Of a stretch of 13,803 nucleotides of DNA, positions 7,060-13,803 are shown in pieces (the first letter of the stretch is position 1; every line of letters starts with the position of its first letter). The notes beneath the pieces are model-generated. The model was not told the DNA's origin and did not search any database. It was given only the letters and a program-made list of their open reading frames with translations. The stretch comes from an uncultured Collinsella sp. (GTDB taxonomy: Bacteria > Actinomycetota > Coriobacteriia > Coriobacteriales > Coriobacteriaceae), in contig URKU01000047.1 in the NCBI GenBank assembly GCA_900548515.1, positions 1 through 13,803 of the forward strand, written 5' to 3'. Position numbers and translations under genes: made by a program.

Positions 7060-8214
7060 ATGCACGAGACAGAGATCAACAACTACCTTGCCGTCATTAA
7101 GGTGGTCGGCGTCGGCGGCGGCGGTACCAACGCGGTCAATCGAATGATCGAAGAGGGCATCCGCGGCGTCGAGTTTGTTGCCATCAACACCGATGCTCAG
7201 GCACTCGCGATCTCTGATGCCGATATCAAGGTGCACATCGGCACCGACCTTACCCGCGGCCTGGGCGCCGGCGCCAACCCCGAGGTTGGCCGCAAGGCTG
7301 CCGATGAGTCCCGCGACGACATTGCCGAGGCGCTCGCTGGCGCCGACATGGTGTTCATCACCTGCGGCGAGGGCGGTGGCACCGGTACCGGCGCTGCTCC
7401 CATCGTTGCCGATATCGCGATGAACGAGGTCGGTGCGCTGACCGTCGCCGTCGTGACCAAGCCCTTCACCTTCGAGGGCCGCAAGCGCAAGAAGAGCGCC
7501 GAGGAGGGCATTAAGACCCTCTCCGATTGCGTCGACACCATGATCGTCATCCCTAACGATAAGCTGCTCGACATCGCCGAGAAGAAGACCACCATGCTCG
7601 AGGCCTTCGCGATTGCCGATGGCGTCCTTTCCCAGGGCACCCAGGGCATCACCGACCTCATCACCGTCCCCGGTATCATCAACCTGGACTTCGCCGATGT
7701 TAAGACCATCATGAAGCAGGCCGGTACCGCCATGATGGGTATCGGTACCTCTTCTGGGGACACCCGTGCCGTCGACGCTGCCCAGCAGGCCATCTCCAGC
7801 CCGCTGCTCGAGAGCTCCATCGATGGTGCCACGCGCGTGCTGCTCTCCATCGCCGGTTCCAAGGACCTGGGCATCCAGGAGATCAGCGACGCCGCCGACG
7901 TTGTCGCCAACGCCGTCGACCCCGAGGCCAACATCATCTTCGGTACCGTTGTCGACGAGTCCCTGGGCGATCAGGTGCGTATCACCGTCATCGCTACGGG
8001 CTTCTCCGACTCCAACGTCAACCGTCAGGACGAGCTCTTTGCTGCTCAGCAGTCTCAGAGCAAGGCCGCTGCCTCCGCTGAGCCGCAGCGCACCGCTCCT
8101 GCCACGAGCCCGGCTCAGGCCGCTCCGACCCGCAACGTCGGTGGCACCGAGCTTCCTAACTTCGGCAACGATCAGTTCGAGCTTCCCGACTTCCTGAAGC
8201 GCGGTAGCTTCTAA
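7060..8214 (+). CDS. ftsZ: Cell division GTPase FtsZ
   Basis: FtsZ is the tubulin-like GTPase that polymerises at midcell into the Z-ring and recruits the divisome. The 384-residue protein contains VVGVGGGGTNAVNRM (residues 15-29), NTDAQAL, the tubulin signature GGGTGTG at 105-111 and the T7 loop NLDFAD at 208-213, whose acidic residues complete the GTPase site of the neighbouring subunit. The globular domain ends near residue 316. A linker of about 55 residues rich in Ala, Gln, Pro and Ser leads to the conserved terminal peptide ELPDFLKR (374-381), the docking point for membrane tethers such as SepF. The gene has its own leader with a candidate promoter and a strong ribosome site, and is closed by a terminator 27 bases after the stop. 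Its codons are strongly biased to C-ending synonyms, as expected for an abundant protein. Confidence 0.99.
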   Translation: MHETEINNYLAVIKVVGVGGGGTNAVNRMIEEGIRGVEFVAINTDAQALAISDADIKVHIGTDLTRGLGAGANPEVGRKAADESRDDIAEALAGADMVFITCGEGGGTGTGAAPIVADIAMNEVGALTVAVVTKPFTFEGRKRKKSAEEGIKTLSDCVDTMIVIPNDKLLDIAEKKTTMLEAFAIADGVLSQGTQGITDLITVPGIINLDFADVKTIMKQAGTAMMGIGTSSGDTRAVDAAQQAISSPLLESSIDGATRVLLSIAGSKDLGIQEISDAADVVANAVDPEANIIFGTVVDESLGDQVRITVIATGFSDSNVNRQDELFAAQQSQSKAAASAEPQRTAPATSPAQAAPTRNVGGTELPNFGNDQFELPDFLKRGSF

Positions 8215-8240
8215 GTCGTTCTTTGCATTGTTGTGCACAG

Positions 8241-8273
8241 GGGCGTGTCCGTATGGACGCGCCCTTTTTATTT
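8241..8273 (+). terminator. Intrinsic terminator after ftsZ
   Basis: GGGCGTGTCC (8241-8250) pairs with GGACGCGCCC (8255-8264) across the loop GTAT, a 10-pair stem with one G-U pair. TTTTTATTT follows at once. It closes the dcw transcript and separates it from the phosphate operon. Confidence 0.9.
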
Positions 8274-8302
8274 CGACTTTGTAAACTAGAACCTCCAATC
8301 TC

Positions 8303-8319
8303 TTTACGTTCCCTTTACG
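8303..8319 (+). promoter_or_regulatory. Pho-box-like direct repeat upstream of the pgeF-pst operon
   Basis: TTTACG at 8303-8308 and again at 8314-8319 are separated by TTCCC, giving an 11-base period, one helical turn; the identity extends one base upstream (CTTTACG). Bacillus PhoP binds direct repeats of TT(A/C/T)A(C/T)A about 5 bases apart, and Streptomyces PhoP uses 11-base repeat units. A possible -10 element, TATCCT at 8340-8345, follows 20 bases later with no good -35, as is usual for activator-dependent promoters. The assignment to PhoP/PhoB is inference. Confidence 0.5.
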
Positions 8320-8339
8320 ATTGCCTCCAGCGCAGCAGG

Positions 8340-8345
8340 TATCCT
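8340..8345 (+). promoter_or_regulatory. Weak candidate -10 element of the pgeF-pst promoter
   Basis: TATCCT matches TATAAT at four of six positions and lies 20 bases after the direct repeat. No -35 is recognisable at 17 bases. Placement depends on the Pho-box reading being right. Confidence 0.3.
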
Positions 8346-8359
8346 TTTAGAGAAGTATG

Positions 8360-8396
8360 ACAGCCGTATAAACGCGGGCTGTAGCGGCGATGCCGC
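8360..8396 (+). other. Two consecutive hairpins in the leader of pgeF
   Basis: ACAGCC (8360-8365) pairs with GGCTGT (8377-8382), loop 11; then GCGGC (8384-8388) pairs with GCCGC (8392-8396), loop GAT. They end 15 bases before the ribosome site at 8412-8417 and do not cover it. No T-run follows, so they are not terminators. They may stabilise the 5' end of the mRNA; no known riboswitch is recognised. Confidence 0.35.
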
Positions 8397-8411
8397 GGTA
8401 CTTGTGTTATT

Positions 8412-8417
8412 AGGAGG
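8412..8417 (+). promoter_or_regulatory. Strong ribosome binding site of pgeF
   Basis: AGGAGG lies 7 bases before ATG at 8425. It rules out the in-frame TTG at 8404, which is upstream of it. Confidence 0.8.
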
Positions 8418-8424
8418 CTTTAGT

Positions 8425-9225
8425 ATGGCAGCACGTGCGGACAACGTTTCGCGTGTCGACCATGATGGAGTTACGTTGGTGGAGGGCGCGACATCCGATG
8501 TTCGCTTTGCCTTCACCGAGCGCGCCGGTGGCGTTTCCGAAGATGCGTACTCCTCACTCGACTTGGGCTCGCATGTTGGCGATGACCCCTTTGCTGTTCA
8601 AGAAAATCGTCGTCGTGCGCTCGAGGCTATGGGTGCCGCCGAGTGCGAGCACAACCTGCTCGTTCCCAATCAGGTCCATGGTGATCATATCGTTGCGGTG
8701 ACCTCGAACGGCGCCGATGACCTTGAGGACGTTCGCGAGCAGATTGCCGAGGGCTGTGATGCCATCGTCTGCACGGCGCATAACGTGCCCGTGCTGCTCT
8801 GCTTTGCCGACTGCGTTCCCGTGGTGCTGGTGGCCCCCGGCGGATTTGCCGTGGTGCACTCCGGTTGGAAGGGCACGATTGCACGTATTTCCGCCAAGGC
8901 GTGCCAGGCGCTTTGCGATGCTGCCGGTTGCGATGCGAGCGACGTTTCCGCCTATATCGGCCCCCATATCTTGGGTGACGAATATGAGGTATCCCAGGAA
9001 CTCATGGATCGCTTTGCCGCCGAGTTCTCTTGCATCGATGCGAATACCTCTCGCATGCTTGATCTTTCCGCTGCCATTCGCGAGGCGCTGGTAGATGTCG
9101 GTGTCGACGCGGATAATATCGTGGATACCCAGCTTTCGACCGTGCGTCAGAACGACCGCTTTTATTCCTACCGTAACGAGGACGGCACCTGTGGGCGCCA
9201 TGCTGCGATCGGCGTGATGCTATGA
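8425..9225 (+). CDS. pgeF: Multicopper-oxidase-fold (DUF152) protein, PgeF/YfiH/YlmD family
   Basis: This 266-residue cytoplasmic protein belongs to the YfiH/YlmD/LACC1 family. Members are reported as a peptidoglycan editing factor in E. coli (removing UDP-MurNAc-L-Ser made by mistake by MurC) and as purine nucleoside phosphorylases or adenosine deaminases. The three zinc ligands are visible: His85 in QVHG, Cys130 in CFADC and His145 in HSGWKG. AFTERAGGVS near residue 29, YIGPHILGDEYEVS near 177, and CGRHAAI near the C-terminus complete the family pattern. The position after ftsZ is typical of Gram-positives, but the usual companions ylmE and sepF are missing here. Its stop overlaps the pstS start (ATGA at 9222-9225), and the preceding terminator and leader place it as first gene of the pst operon. 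The exact in vivo substrate cannot be read from sequence. Confidence 0.9.
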   Translation: MAARADNVSRVDHDGVTLVEGATSDVRFAFTERAGGVSEDAYSSLDLGSHVGDDPFAVQENRRRALEAMGAAECEHNLLVPNQVHGDHIVAVTSNGADDLEDVREQIAEGCDAIVCTAHNVPVLLCFADCVPVVLVAPGGFAVVHSGWKGTIARISAKACQALCDAAGCDASDVSAYIGPHILGDEYEVSQELMDRFAAEFSCIDANTSRMLDLSAAIREALVDVGVDADNIVDTQLSTVRQNDRFYSYRNEDGTCGRHAAIGVML

Positions 9226-10058
9226 GAAAGATCGTATCGGTCCTGAGCGCCGCTGTGCTTACGCTTACGCTGTGCGCCTGTTCTTCGGGATCTTCTACCT
9301 CTTCCATTACCGTGGCCGGCTCCACGACCTGCCTTCCTATCGCCGAGATTGCGGCCGAGGGCTTTAAGGAGGAGACCGGCATCGACGTGCTCGTTTCCGG
9401 TTTGGGTTCTTCCGCTGGGATCGAGGCCGTCAGCGCCGGCACGGCCGATATCGCCAGCTCCTCCCGTGGACTCAATGCCGACGAACAAGATCTGGGCCTG
9501 ACTCCCATCGTCATTGCCCACGACGGTATTGCGGTCATCGTGAACGATGATAACCCGGTCGATAACCTCTCGACCGAGCAGCTCCGCGATATTTACGCCG
9601 GCAAGATCACCAACTGGAAAGAAGTCGGTGGCGAGGACCTGAGGATTCAGGTTATCAACCGAGATGAGGCGTCCGGCACGCGTGAGGCCTTTCGCACCAT
9701 CGTGATGGATGGCACGCCGTTCGATCGCCGCTCGGCTGTTCTTTCGGGTACGGGCCAGGTGCGCGACGTGGTATCTCGTTCGCGTGGGGCCATCGGCTAC
9801 ATTTCGCTGGGCTTCGTCGATAGCCTCAACGCCAAGACCTCGGTCAAGGCTGTCTCGGTCAATCATGTTGAGGCGTCCGAGAAGACGGTCGCGAGTGGCG
9901 GCTATCCCATCTCGCGCGACCTTTACTTCTTTGTGAAGGGTGCGCCTTCGCAGCAGGCGCAGGATTACATCGACTACGTGACGTCCGAAAAGATGGACAA
10001 GCAGATTCGCGAGGCGGGCTTTATTCCCGTCACCAACGACGAGAAGGGGAGTGAGTAG
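9222..10058 (+). CDS. pstS: Phosphate ABC transporter substrate-binding lipoprotein PstS
   Basis: PstS captures inorganic phosphate outside the membrane and delivers it to PstCA. The 278-residue precursor has a short lipoprotein signal peptide: basic MRK, a hydrophobic stretch, then the lipobox LCAC with Cys20 as the predicted lipidation site, followed by a Ser/Gly spacer. The mature domain begins SITVAGSTTCLPIA, the first phosphate-binding loop. ADIASSSRGL, HDGIAVIVND and INRDEASGTREAF supply further family ligand positions (Ser, Asp, Arg, Ser-Gly-Thr). RGAIGYISLGFV and YPISRDLYFFVKG are also PstS hallmarks. It is shorter than E. coli PstS but normal for Gram-positives. The ATG overlaps the pgeF stop with no separate promoter region, so its synthesis is coupled to pgeF. 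pstC starts 2 bases after the stop. Confidence 0.96.
   Translation: MRKIVSVLSAAVLTLTLCACSSGSSTSSITVAGSTTCLPIAEIAAEGFKEETGIDVLVSGLGSSAGIEAVSAGTADIASSSRGLNADEQDLGLTPIVIAHDGIAVIVNDDNPVDNLSTEQLRDIYAGKITNWKEVGGEDLRIQVINRDEASGTREAFRTIVMDGTPFDRRSAVLSGTGQVRDVVSRSRGAIGYISLGFVDSLNAKTSVKAVSVNHVEASEKTVASGGYPISRDLYFFVKGAPSQQAQDYIDYVTSEKMDKQIREAGFIPVTNDEKGSE
10044..10050 (+). promoter_or_regulatory. Ribosome binding site setting the pstC start
   Basis: AAGGGGA inside the end of pstS lies 9 bases before ATG at 10060. It directly abuts the in-frame GTG at 10051, which would leave no spacer, so ATG is the better start. Confidence 0.55.
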
Positions 10059-10059
10059 C

Positions 10060-10986
10060 ATGGAAGCACAGGAAAACTCCCAGACTGAGCAGAATGCTCA
10101 GGCACCCAAGAAGCGCGAGCTGGCGCTCGTATCGCGCAGTACCTATATCAAGGAGAAGGCGCTGCAGTGGATCTTCTTTGCCTGCGCGTTTTTGGCGGTC
10201 GTTACCGTCATCCTGATTTTTGTCTTTACCACGTACTCGGCGCTGCCCGTCTTTACCGACATCGGTCTGGCGGACTTCTTTAGCTTTACGTGGGCGCCCT
10301 CTGAGGGCCACTACGGCATCATGTCGCTGCTTGCCGGCTCAGGTCTGGTGACCGTCGGTGCGCTCGCCATGGGCGTGCCGCTAGGTGTGGGCACGGCCGT
10401 GTACCTGGTCGAGATCGCCGGCAAGCGCGTGCGCAAGCTCATCAGCCCTGCCGTCGACCTGCTGGCCGGCATCCCTTCTATCATCTACGGCTTTTTCGGC
10501 ATGATCATCATCCGCTCGTTTATCGCACAACTGACCGGCGGCCTTGGTTTTGGTGCGCTGACGGCGTGGTTTGTGCTCGCCATCATGATCGTCCCTACCA
10601 TCACCACGCTCACCATCGATGCCCTCAATTCCATTCCCATGGGCATTCGCGAGGCATCGTATGCCATGGGTGCTACTAAGTGGCAGACCATCTATAAGGT
10701 CGTGCTACCTGCCGCTAAGCTGGGTATCGTGGATGCCATCGTGCTGGGTATGGGCCGTGCCATCGGAGAGACCATGGCCGTGCTCATGGTCGTGGGTAAC
10801 GCCCCGGTTATTCCCGACAGCATTGCGAGCCCTATCTCGACGCTCACGAGCCAGATCGCGCTCGACATGAGCTATTCCTCGGGTCTGCATCGCTCGGCGC
10901 TGTTCGGCATGGGCGTGGTCCTGTTTATCATCTCCGCCACGCTGGTGGGCATCGTCCGTCTGATTTCCAAGAAGAAGAGGGGGTAG
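10060..10986 (+). CDS. pstC: Phosphate ABC transporter permease PstC
   Basis: PstC is one of the two membrane subunits that form the phosphate channel with PstA. The 308-residue protein has a charged cytoplasmic N-terminus of about 33 residues, then a first membrane segment (FFACAFLAVVTVILIFVF) and a permease core of about five more. Family marks are YGIMSLLAGSGLVT, PAVDLLAGIPSIIYGFFG, and IVPTITTLTIDALNSIP. The loop EASYAMGATKWQTIYKVVLP is the EAA-type coupling helix that docks on PstB, followed by GMGRAIGETMAV. It is assigned as PstC rather than PstA by its position directly after pstS and by the extended periplasmic region after the first membrane segment, which matches PstC order. pstA starts 3 bases after its stop. 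Nothing unusual seen. Confidence 0.95.
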   Translation: MEAQENSQTEQNAQAPKKRELALVSRSTYIKEKALQWIFFACAFLAVVTVILIFVFTTYSALPVFTDIGLADFFSFTWAPSEGHYGIMSLLAGSGLVTVGALAMGVPLGVGTAVYLVEIAGKRVRKLISPAVDLLAGIPSIIYGFFGMIIIRSFIAQLTGGLGFGALTAWFVLAIMIVPTITTLTIDALNSIPMGIREASYAMGATKWQTIYKVVLPAAKLGIVDAIVLGMGRAIGETMAVLMVVGNAPVIPDSIASPISTLTSQIALDMSYSSGLHRSALFGMGVVLFIISATLVGIVRLISKKKRG

Positions 10987-10989
10987 GCT

Positions 10990-11895
10990 ATGTCCGATTC
11001 CGTTGACACGACGGTCGATACGACCTCGTCGCGCGAGCGCATCAAGCGTGCCCTTTCCCACGGCAAGAAGGGCCGCATCAACAAGGACCTGTCCAACAAG
11101 ATCATGCTCGGCGTGTTCCGCGCCGCTGCCTACATCACCACGCTGGTGCTGGTCGCTATCATCGCCTACGTGGTCATCAACGGCCTGCCACACATCTCGC
11201 TCGACTTTATCTTCGGTTGGCCCCAAGGCGTCAACGCCGAGGGCGGAATTTGGCCCACGATCGTCTCGACCGTCTACGTGACGGCGCTCGCCATGCTTAT
11301 CTGCACGCCGATCGCTGTGCTGGCAGCCGTCTATCTGGCCGAGTACGCCAAGCAGGGCAAGGTCGTCGAGCTCATTCGCTACGCTGCTGACGCTTTGGCC
11401 TCGGTGCCCTCCATCGTTATGGGCCTGTTTGGCTACGCCTTGTTTGTCGAGGCCATGGGCCTGGGCCTTTCGATGGTCTCGGCCGCCCTGGCACTCGCGC
11501 TCTTGATGCTTCCCATCGTCATGCGTACCACCGAAGAGGCCATTCGCGCCGTTCCGCGCTATATCCGCTGGGGCGCATATGGCCTGGGCGCCACCAAGTG
11601 GCAGGTTGTCTCCAAGATCGTGCTTCCTTCTGCCTTTGGCCGTATTGCCACGGGCATCGTTCTCGCCATCGGCCGTGCCATTGGCGAGACCGCGGTGGTG
11701 CTCTATACCATGGGGCAGGCCATCAATCTACCTATTTCGCCGCTCGATTCCGGCCGCCCCATGACGGTTCACCTGTATCTGCTTGCCAACGACGGCATCA
11801 ACATGAACGCAGCCTACGGCACCGCGCTCTTGCTGATGGTGATCATTCTGGCCTTCAACCTGTTTGCGCGCTTCCTGTCGCGCAAGCGTCGCTAG
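10990..11895 (+). CDS. pstA: Phosphate ABC transporter permease PstA
   Basis: PstA pairs with PstC to form the phosphate channel. The 301-residue product has a basic cytoplasmic N-terminus of about 40 residues, a first membrane segment (AAAYITTLVLVAIIAYVVI), and a permease core with YVTALAMLICTPIAVLAAVY and ADALASVPSIVMGLFGYALF. The coupling loop for PstB is EEAIRAVPRYIRWGAYGLGA followed by TKWQVVSKIVLP, then AIGRAIGETAVVLYTMG. It ends in a membrane segment and a short basic tail (SRKRR). A GAGGGGG ribosome site within the end of pstC lies a few bases before the ATG. The gene order C-A-B is the common one. PstA and PstC are similar to each other, and position is what separates them most clearly here. 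Confidence 0.95.
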   Translation: MSDSVDTTVDTTSSRERIKRALSHGKKGRINKDLSNKIMLGVFRAAAYITTLVLVAIIAYVVINGLPHISLDFIFGWPQGVNAEGGIWPTIVSTVYVTALAMLICTPIAVLAAVYLAEYAKQGKVVELIRYAADALASVPSIVMGLFGYALFVEAMGLGLSMVSAALALALLMLPIVMRTTEEAIRAVPRYIRWGAYGLGATKWQVVSKIVLPSAFGRIATGIVLAIGRAIGETAVVLYTMGQAINLPISPLDSGRPMTVHLYLLANDGINMNAAYGTALLLMVIILAFNLFARFLSRKRR

Positions 11896-11907
11896 TTAAG
11901 GAGTCCC

Positions 11908-12711
<804 letters not shown>

Positions 12712-12734
12712 TCGGTGCGACTAGTCCCAAGCCG

Positions 12735-12783
12735 ACCGGATCTGGTCCGGTGCGTATTCACTGTGCGGGCGGCATGACCGCAC
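12735..12783 (+). other. Two hairpins in the pstB-phoU spacer
   Basis: ACCGGA (12735-12740) pairs with TCCGGT (12746-12751), loop TCTGG; GTGCGG (12763-12768) pairs with CCGCAC (12778-12783), loop of 9. No T-run follows either. They may act as mRNA stability or processing elements that lower phoU output or protect the upstream transcript. This 92-base spacer holds no recognisable promoter. Confidence 0.45.
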
Positions 12784-12803
12784 CCAACTGATTGGAGTGA
12801 ACC

Positions 12804-13661
12804 ATGCGCAAACTGTTTTCCCGTCAGCTCATCGAGGCCCGTCACGAGATGCTGAGCATCTACGAGGCCGTCGATCTGGCCCTCCACGATGCCGTGAAGG
12901 CCTATGTGACCGACGACCGCAAGCTCGCCACCAAGACCAAGAAGCGCACGCTTTCGATTGACGCACGCTGCGCCAACCTGGAGGCCGTCTGCTACAACCT
13001 GATTGCCACGCAGTCACCGGTCGCCTCCGACTTCCGCTTGCTGCAGACGATCATCTACGTCGACTTTAACCTGCAGCGCATGACCGATAAGGTTCGCCAG
13101 ATTTGCCGCGCCACGCGTCATATGATCAAGGCCGACATCTCGCTGCCCAAGGAGCTTGTCGGCACGGTCGAGGCCGAGGCTGAGGCCGTCTACCAGGTGC
13201 TGGGCTCTTCGCTTTCTGCGCTCGTCACCAACGACATGTCCATCATCTGCAACTTGGCCGTCGAGGACGAGCCAGTGCACGCCGCCTACGAGAAGTTCTT
13301 CCGCACCTTTAACCGCATGGACACGGGCGATTTTATGGACGACGACAGCAACTATGACGACCTGCGCCGCGCCATCATGGTATCGCGCTATCTCGATCGC
13401 ATCGCCTCGATTTCCATCGATGCCGCCTGCCGTCTGACCTTCCTGTTAACCGGACAGCGTATGACTGCCGGTGATATCGCCTGCACTGATGAGGATGAGC
13501 TCGAGAGCATGCGCGTGCCTTCGGGCGAGGGTGTTATCATGAGGCCCGCCGTCGATGCACGCTACGTTGCCAAGGTGCCCGTTAACGAGGTCAGCGAGGG
13601 TCTTCGCTACCTGCTCGATCATCTTGAGGATGAGGACGATGGCGAGGACGACGAGGAGTAA
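12804..13661 (+). CDS. phoU: PhoU-like phosphate transport regulator with degenerate metal motifs and acidic C-terminal extension
   Basis: PhoU proteins are cytoplasmic two-bundle helical proteins that restrain Pst uptake and pass the phosphate signal to a PhoR-type sensor. This 285-residue protein begins like PhoU (FSRQLIEARHEML), with LIATQSPVASDFRLLQTII (67-84) matching the usual IAxxQPVAxDLR stretch. The two metal-binding E-x-x-x-D motifs are altered: NLQRMTD (89-95) stands where DLERIGD is usual, and LDRIAS (197-202) where LERIAD is usual. Common PhoU proteins are about 215-240 residues; here roughly residues 218-285 form an extension, with 10 acidic residues among the last 11. The ATG has GGAG 6 bases upstream. 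Being last in the pst operon supports the name; whether it binds metal is uncertain. Confidence 0.9.
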   Translation: MRKLFSRQLIEARHEMLSIYEAVDLALHDAVKAYVTDDRKLATKTKKRTLSIDARCANLEAVCYNLIATQSPVASDFRLLQTIIYVDFNLQRMTDKVRQICRATRHMIKADISLPKELVGTVEAEAEAVYQVLGSSLSALVTNDMSIICNLAVEDEPVHAAYEKFFRTFNRMDTGDFMDDDSNYDDLRRAIMVSRYLDRIASISIDAACRLTFLLTGQRMTAGDIACTDEDELESMRVPSGEGVIMRPAVDARYVAKVPVNEVSEGLRYLLDHLEDEDDGEDDEE

Positions 13662-13698
13662 GTAACCCCGTTCGTCGAAAGATTGTAAATACCTAAGT

Positions 13699-13737
13699 GA
13701 GCGCGGCCTTGCACATGCGGGGCCGCGCTCTTGCGTT
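13699..13737 (+). terminator. Probable intrinsic terminator after phoU
   Basis: GAGCGCGGCC (13699-13708) pairs perfectly with GGCCGCGCTC (13721-13730). The loop can extend the stem by two G-U pairs and two G-C pairs, leaving ACAT, for 14 pairs in total. The following TTGCGTT is a poor T-run, so efficiency may be modest, but the position 37 bases after the last pst gene fits. Confidence 0.7.
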
Positions 13738-13780
13738 AGCATGGGACTACTTGTTTGGCTGTCAGCGGAGGCGATTGGCA

Positions 13781-13803
13781 ATGGATAACTATTTGGACTT
13801 GAT
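13781..13803 (+). CDS. Start of a gene of unknown function, cut by the window end
   Basis: ATG at 13781 is preceded by CGGAGG (13766-13771) at a 9-base spacing and opens with MDNYLDL before the window ends. Seven residues are not enough to identify a product. It lies beyond the terminator, so it probably belongs to a separate transcript, although I see no clear promoter in the 43 bases between. Confidence 0.5.

Noticed and set aside
6838..8298. Long open frame on the minus strand (486 codons) across ftsZ
   Set aside because: It is antisense to the entire, unmistakable ftsZ gene, and its translation is Gly/Asp/Leu-rich without family motifs; it reflects the strong codon bias of ftsZ.
8292..8329. 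Two copies of CCTCCA 32 bases apart, complementary to the pgeF ribosome site
   Set aside because: They flank the Pho-box-like repeat and would lie upstream of the probable transcription start, so they could not pair with the ribosome site in the mRNA; six-base repeats are likely by chance.
13741..13788. Short frame from ATG at 13741
   Set aside because: It stops after 15 codons and has no ribosome site; ATG at 13781 in another frame is the better start for the downstream gene.

Overview
The window is about 13.8 kb of GC-rich DNA with every gene on the plus strand and almost no spare sequence. It holds two blocks: the distal part of a division and cell-wall (dcw) cluster, and a complete high-affinity phosphate uptake (pst) operon. 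Gene order, GC-rich third positions, the FtsZ tail ending in ELPDFLKR, the absence of ftsA next to ftsZ, and the Asp/Glu-rich proteins suggest a Gram-positive actinobacterium. My best guess is a Coriobacteriia member such as Collinsella. That placement is inference from general resemblance, not a database match.

Positions 1-8216 form the dcw block: 3' end of murD, ftsW, murG, murC, murB, ftsQ and ftsZ. Neighbours are overlapping or a few bases apart, except for a 97-bp spacer before murC and a 199-bp AT-rich spacer before ftsZ. The products make the lipid-linked peptidoglycan precursor (MurB, MurC, MurD, MurG), polymerise glycan at the septum (FtsW), scaffold the divisome (FtsQ) and form the Z-ring (FtsZ). 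The ftsZ leader carries a plausible promoter and two inverted repeats, so ftsZ is probably also expressed separately from the genes upstream. A strong intrinsic terminator follows ftsZ (8241-8273).

Positions 8274-13737 form the phosphate block. A 151-bp leader contains a TTTACG direct repeat with 11-bp period that resembles a Pho box. It leads into pgeF (YfiH/YlmD family), whose stop codon overlaps the pstS start codon in an ATGA. Then come pstC, pstA, pstB and phoU, followed by a strong terminator-like hairpin. pgeF is commonly found just after ftsZ in Gram-positives, so here it sits at the junction of the two blocks but is transcriptionally and translationally tied to pst. PstS captures phosphate outside the cell, PstC and PstA form the channel, PstB powers it, and PhoU is the expected brake and signalling partner.

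The first 23 bases of another gene begin at 13781.

Most of the window is conventional. The points I would look at again are the coupling of pgeF to pst behind a Pho-box-like repeat, a PhoU with isosteric amide substitutions in its first metal motif and an acidic C-terminal extension, the palindromes in the ftsZ leader, and the long basic tails on FtsQ and FtsW. I saw no tRNA or rRNA gene, CRISPR array, insertion sequence or phage gene.
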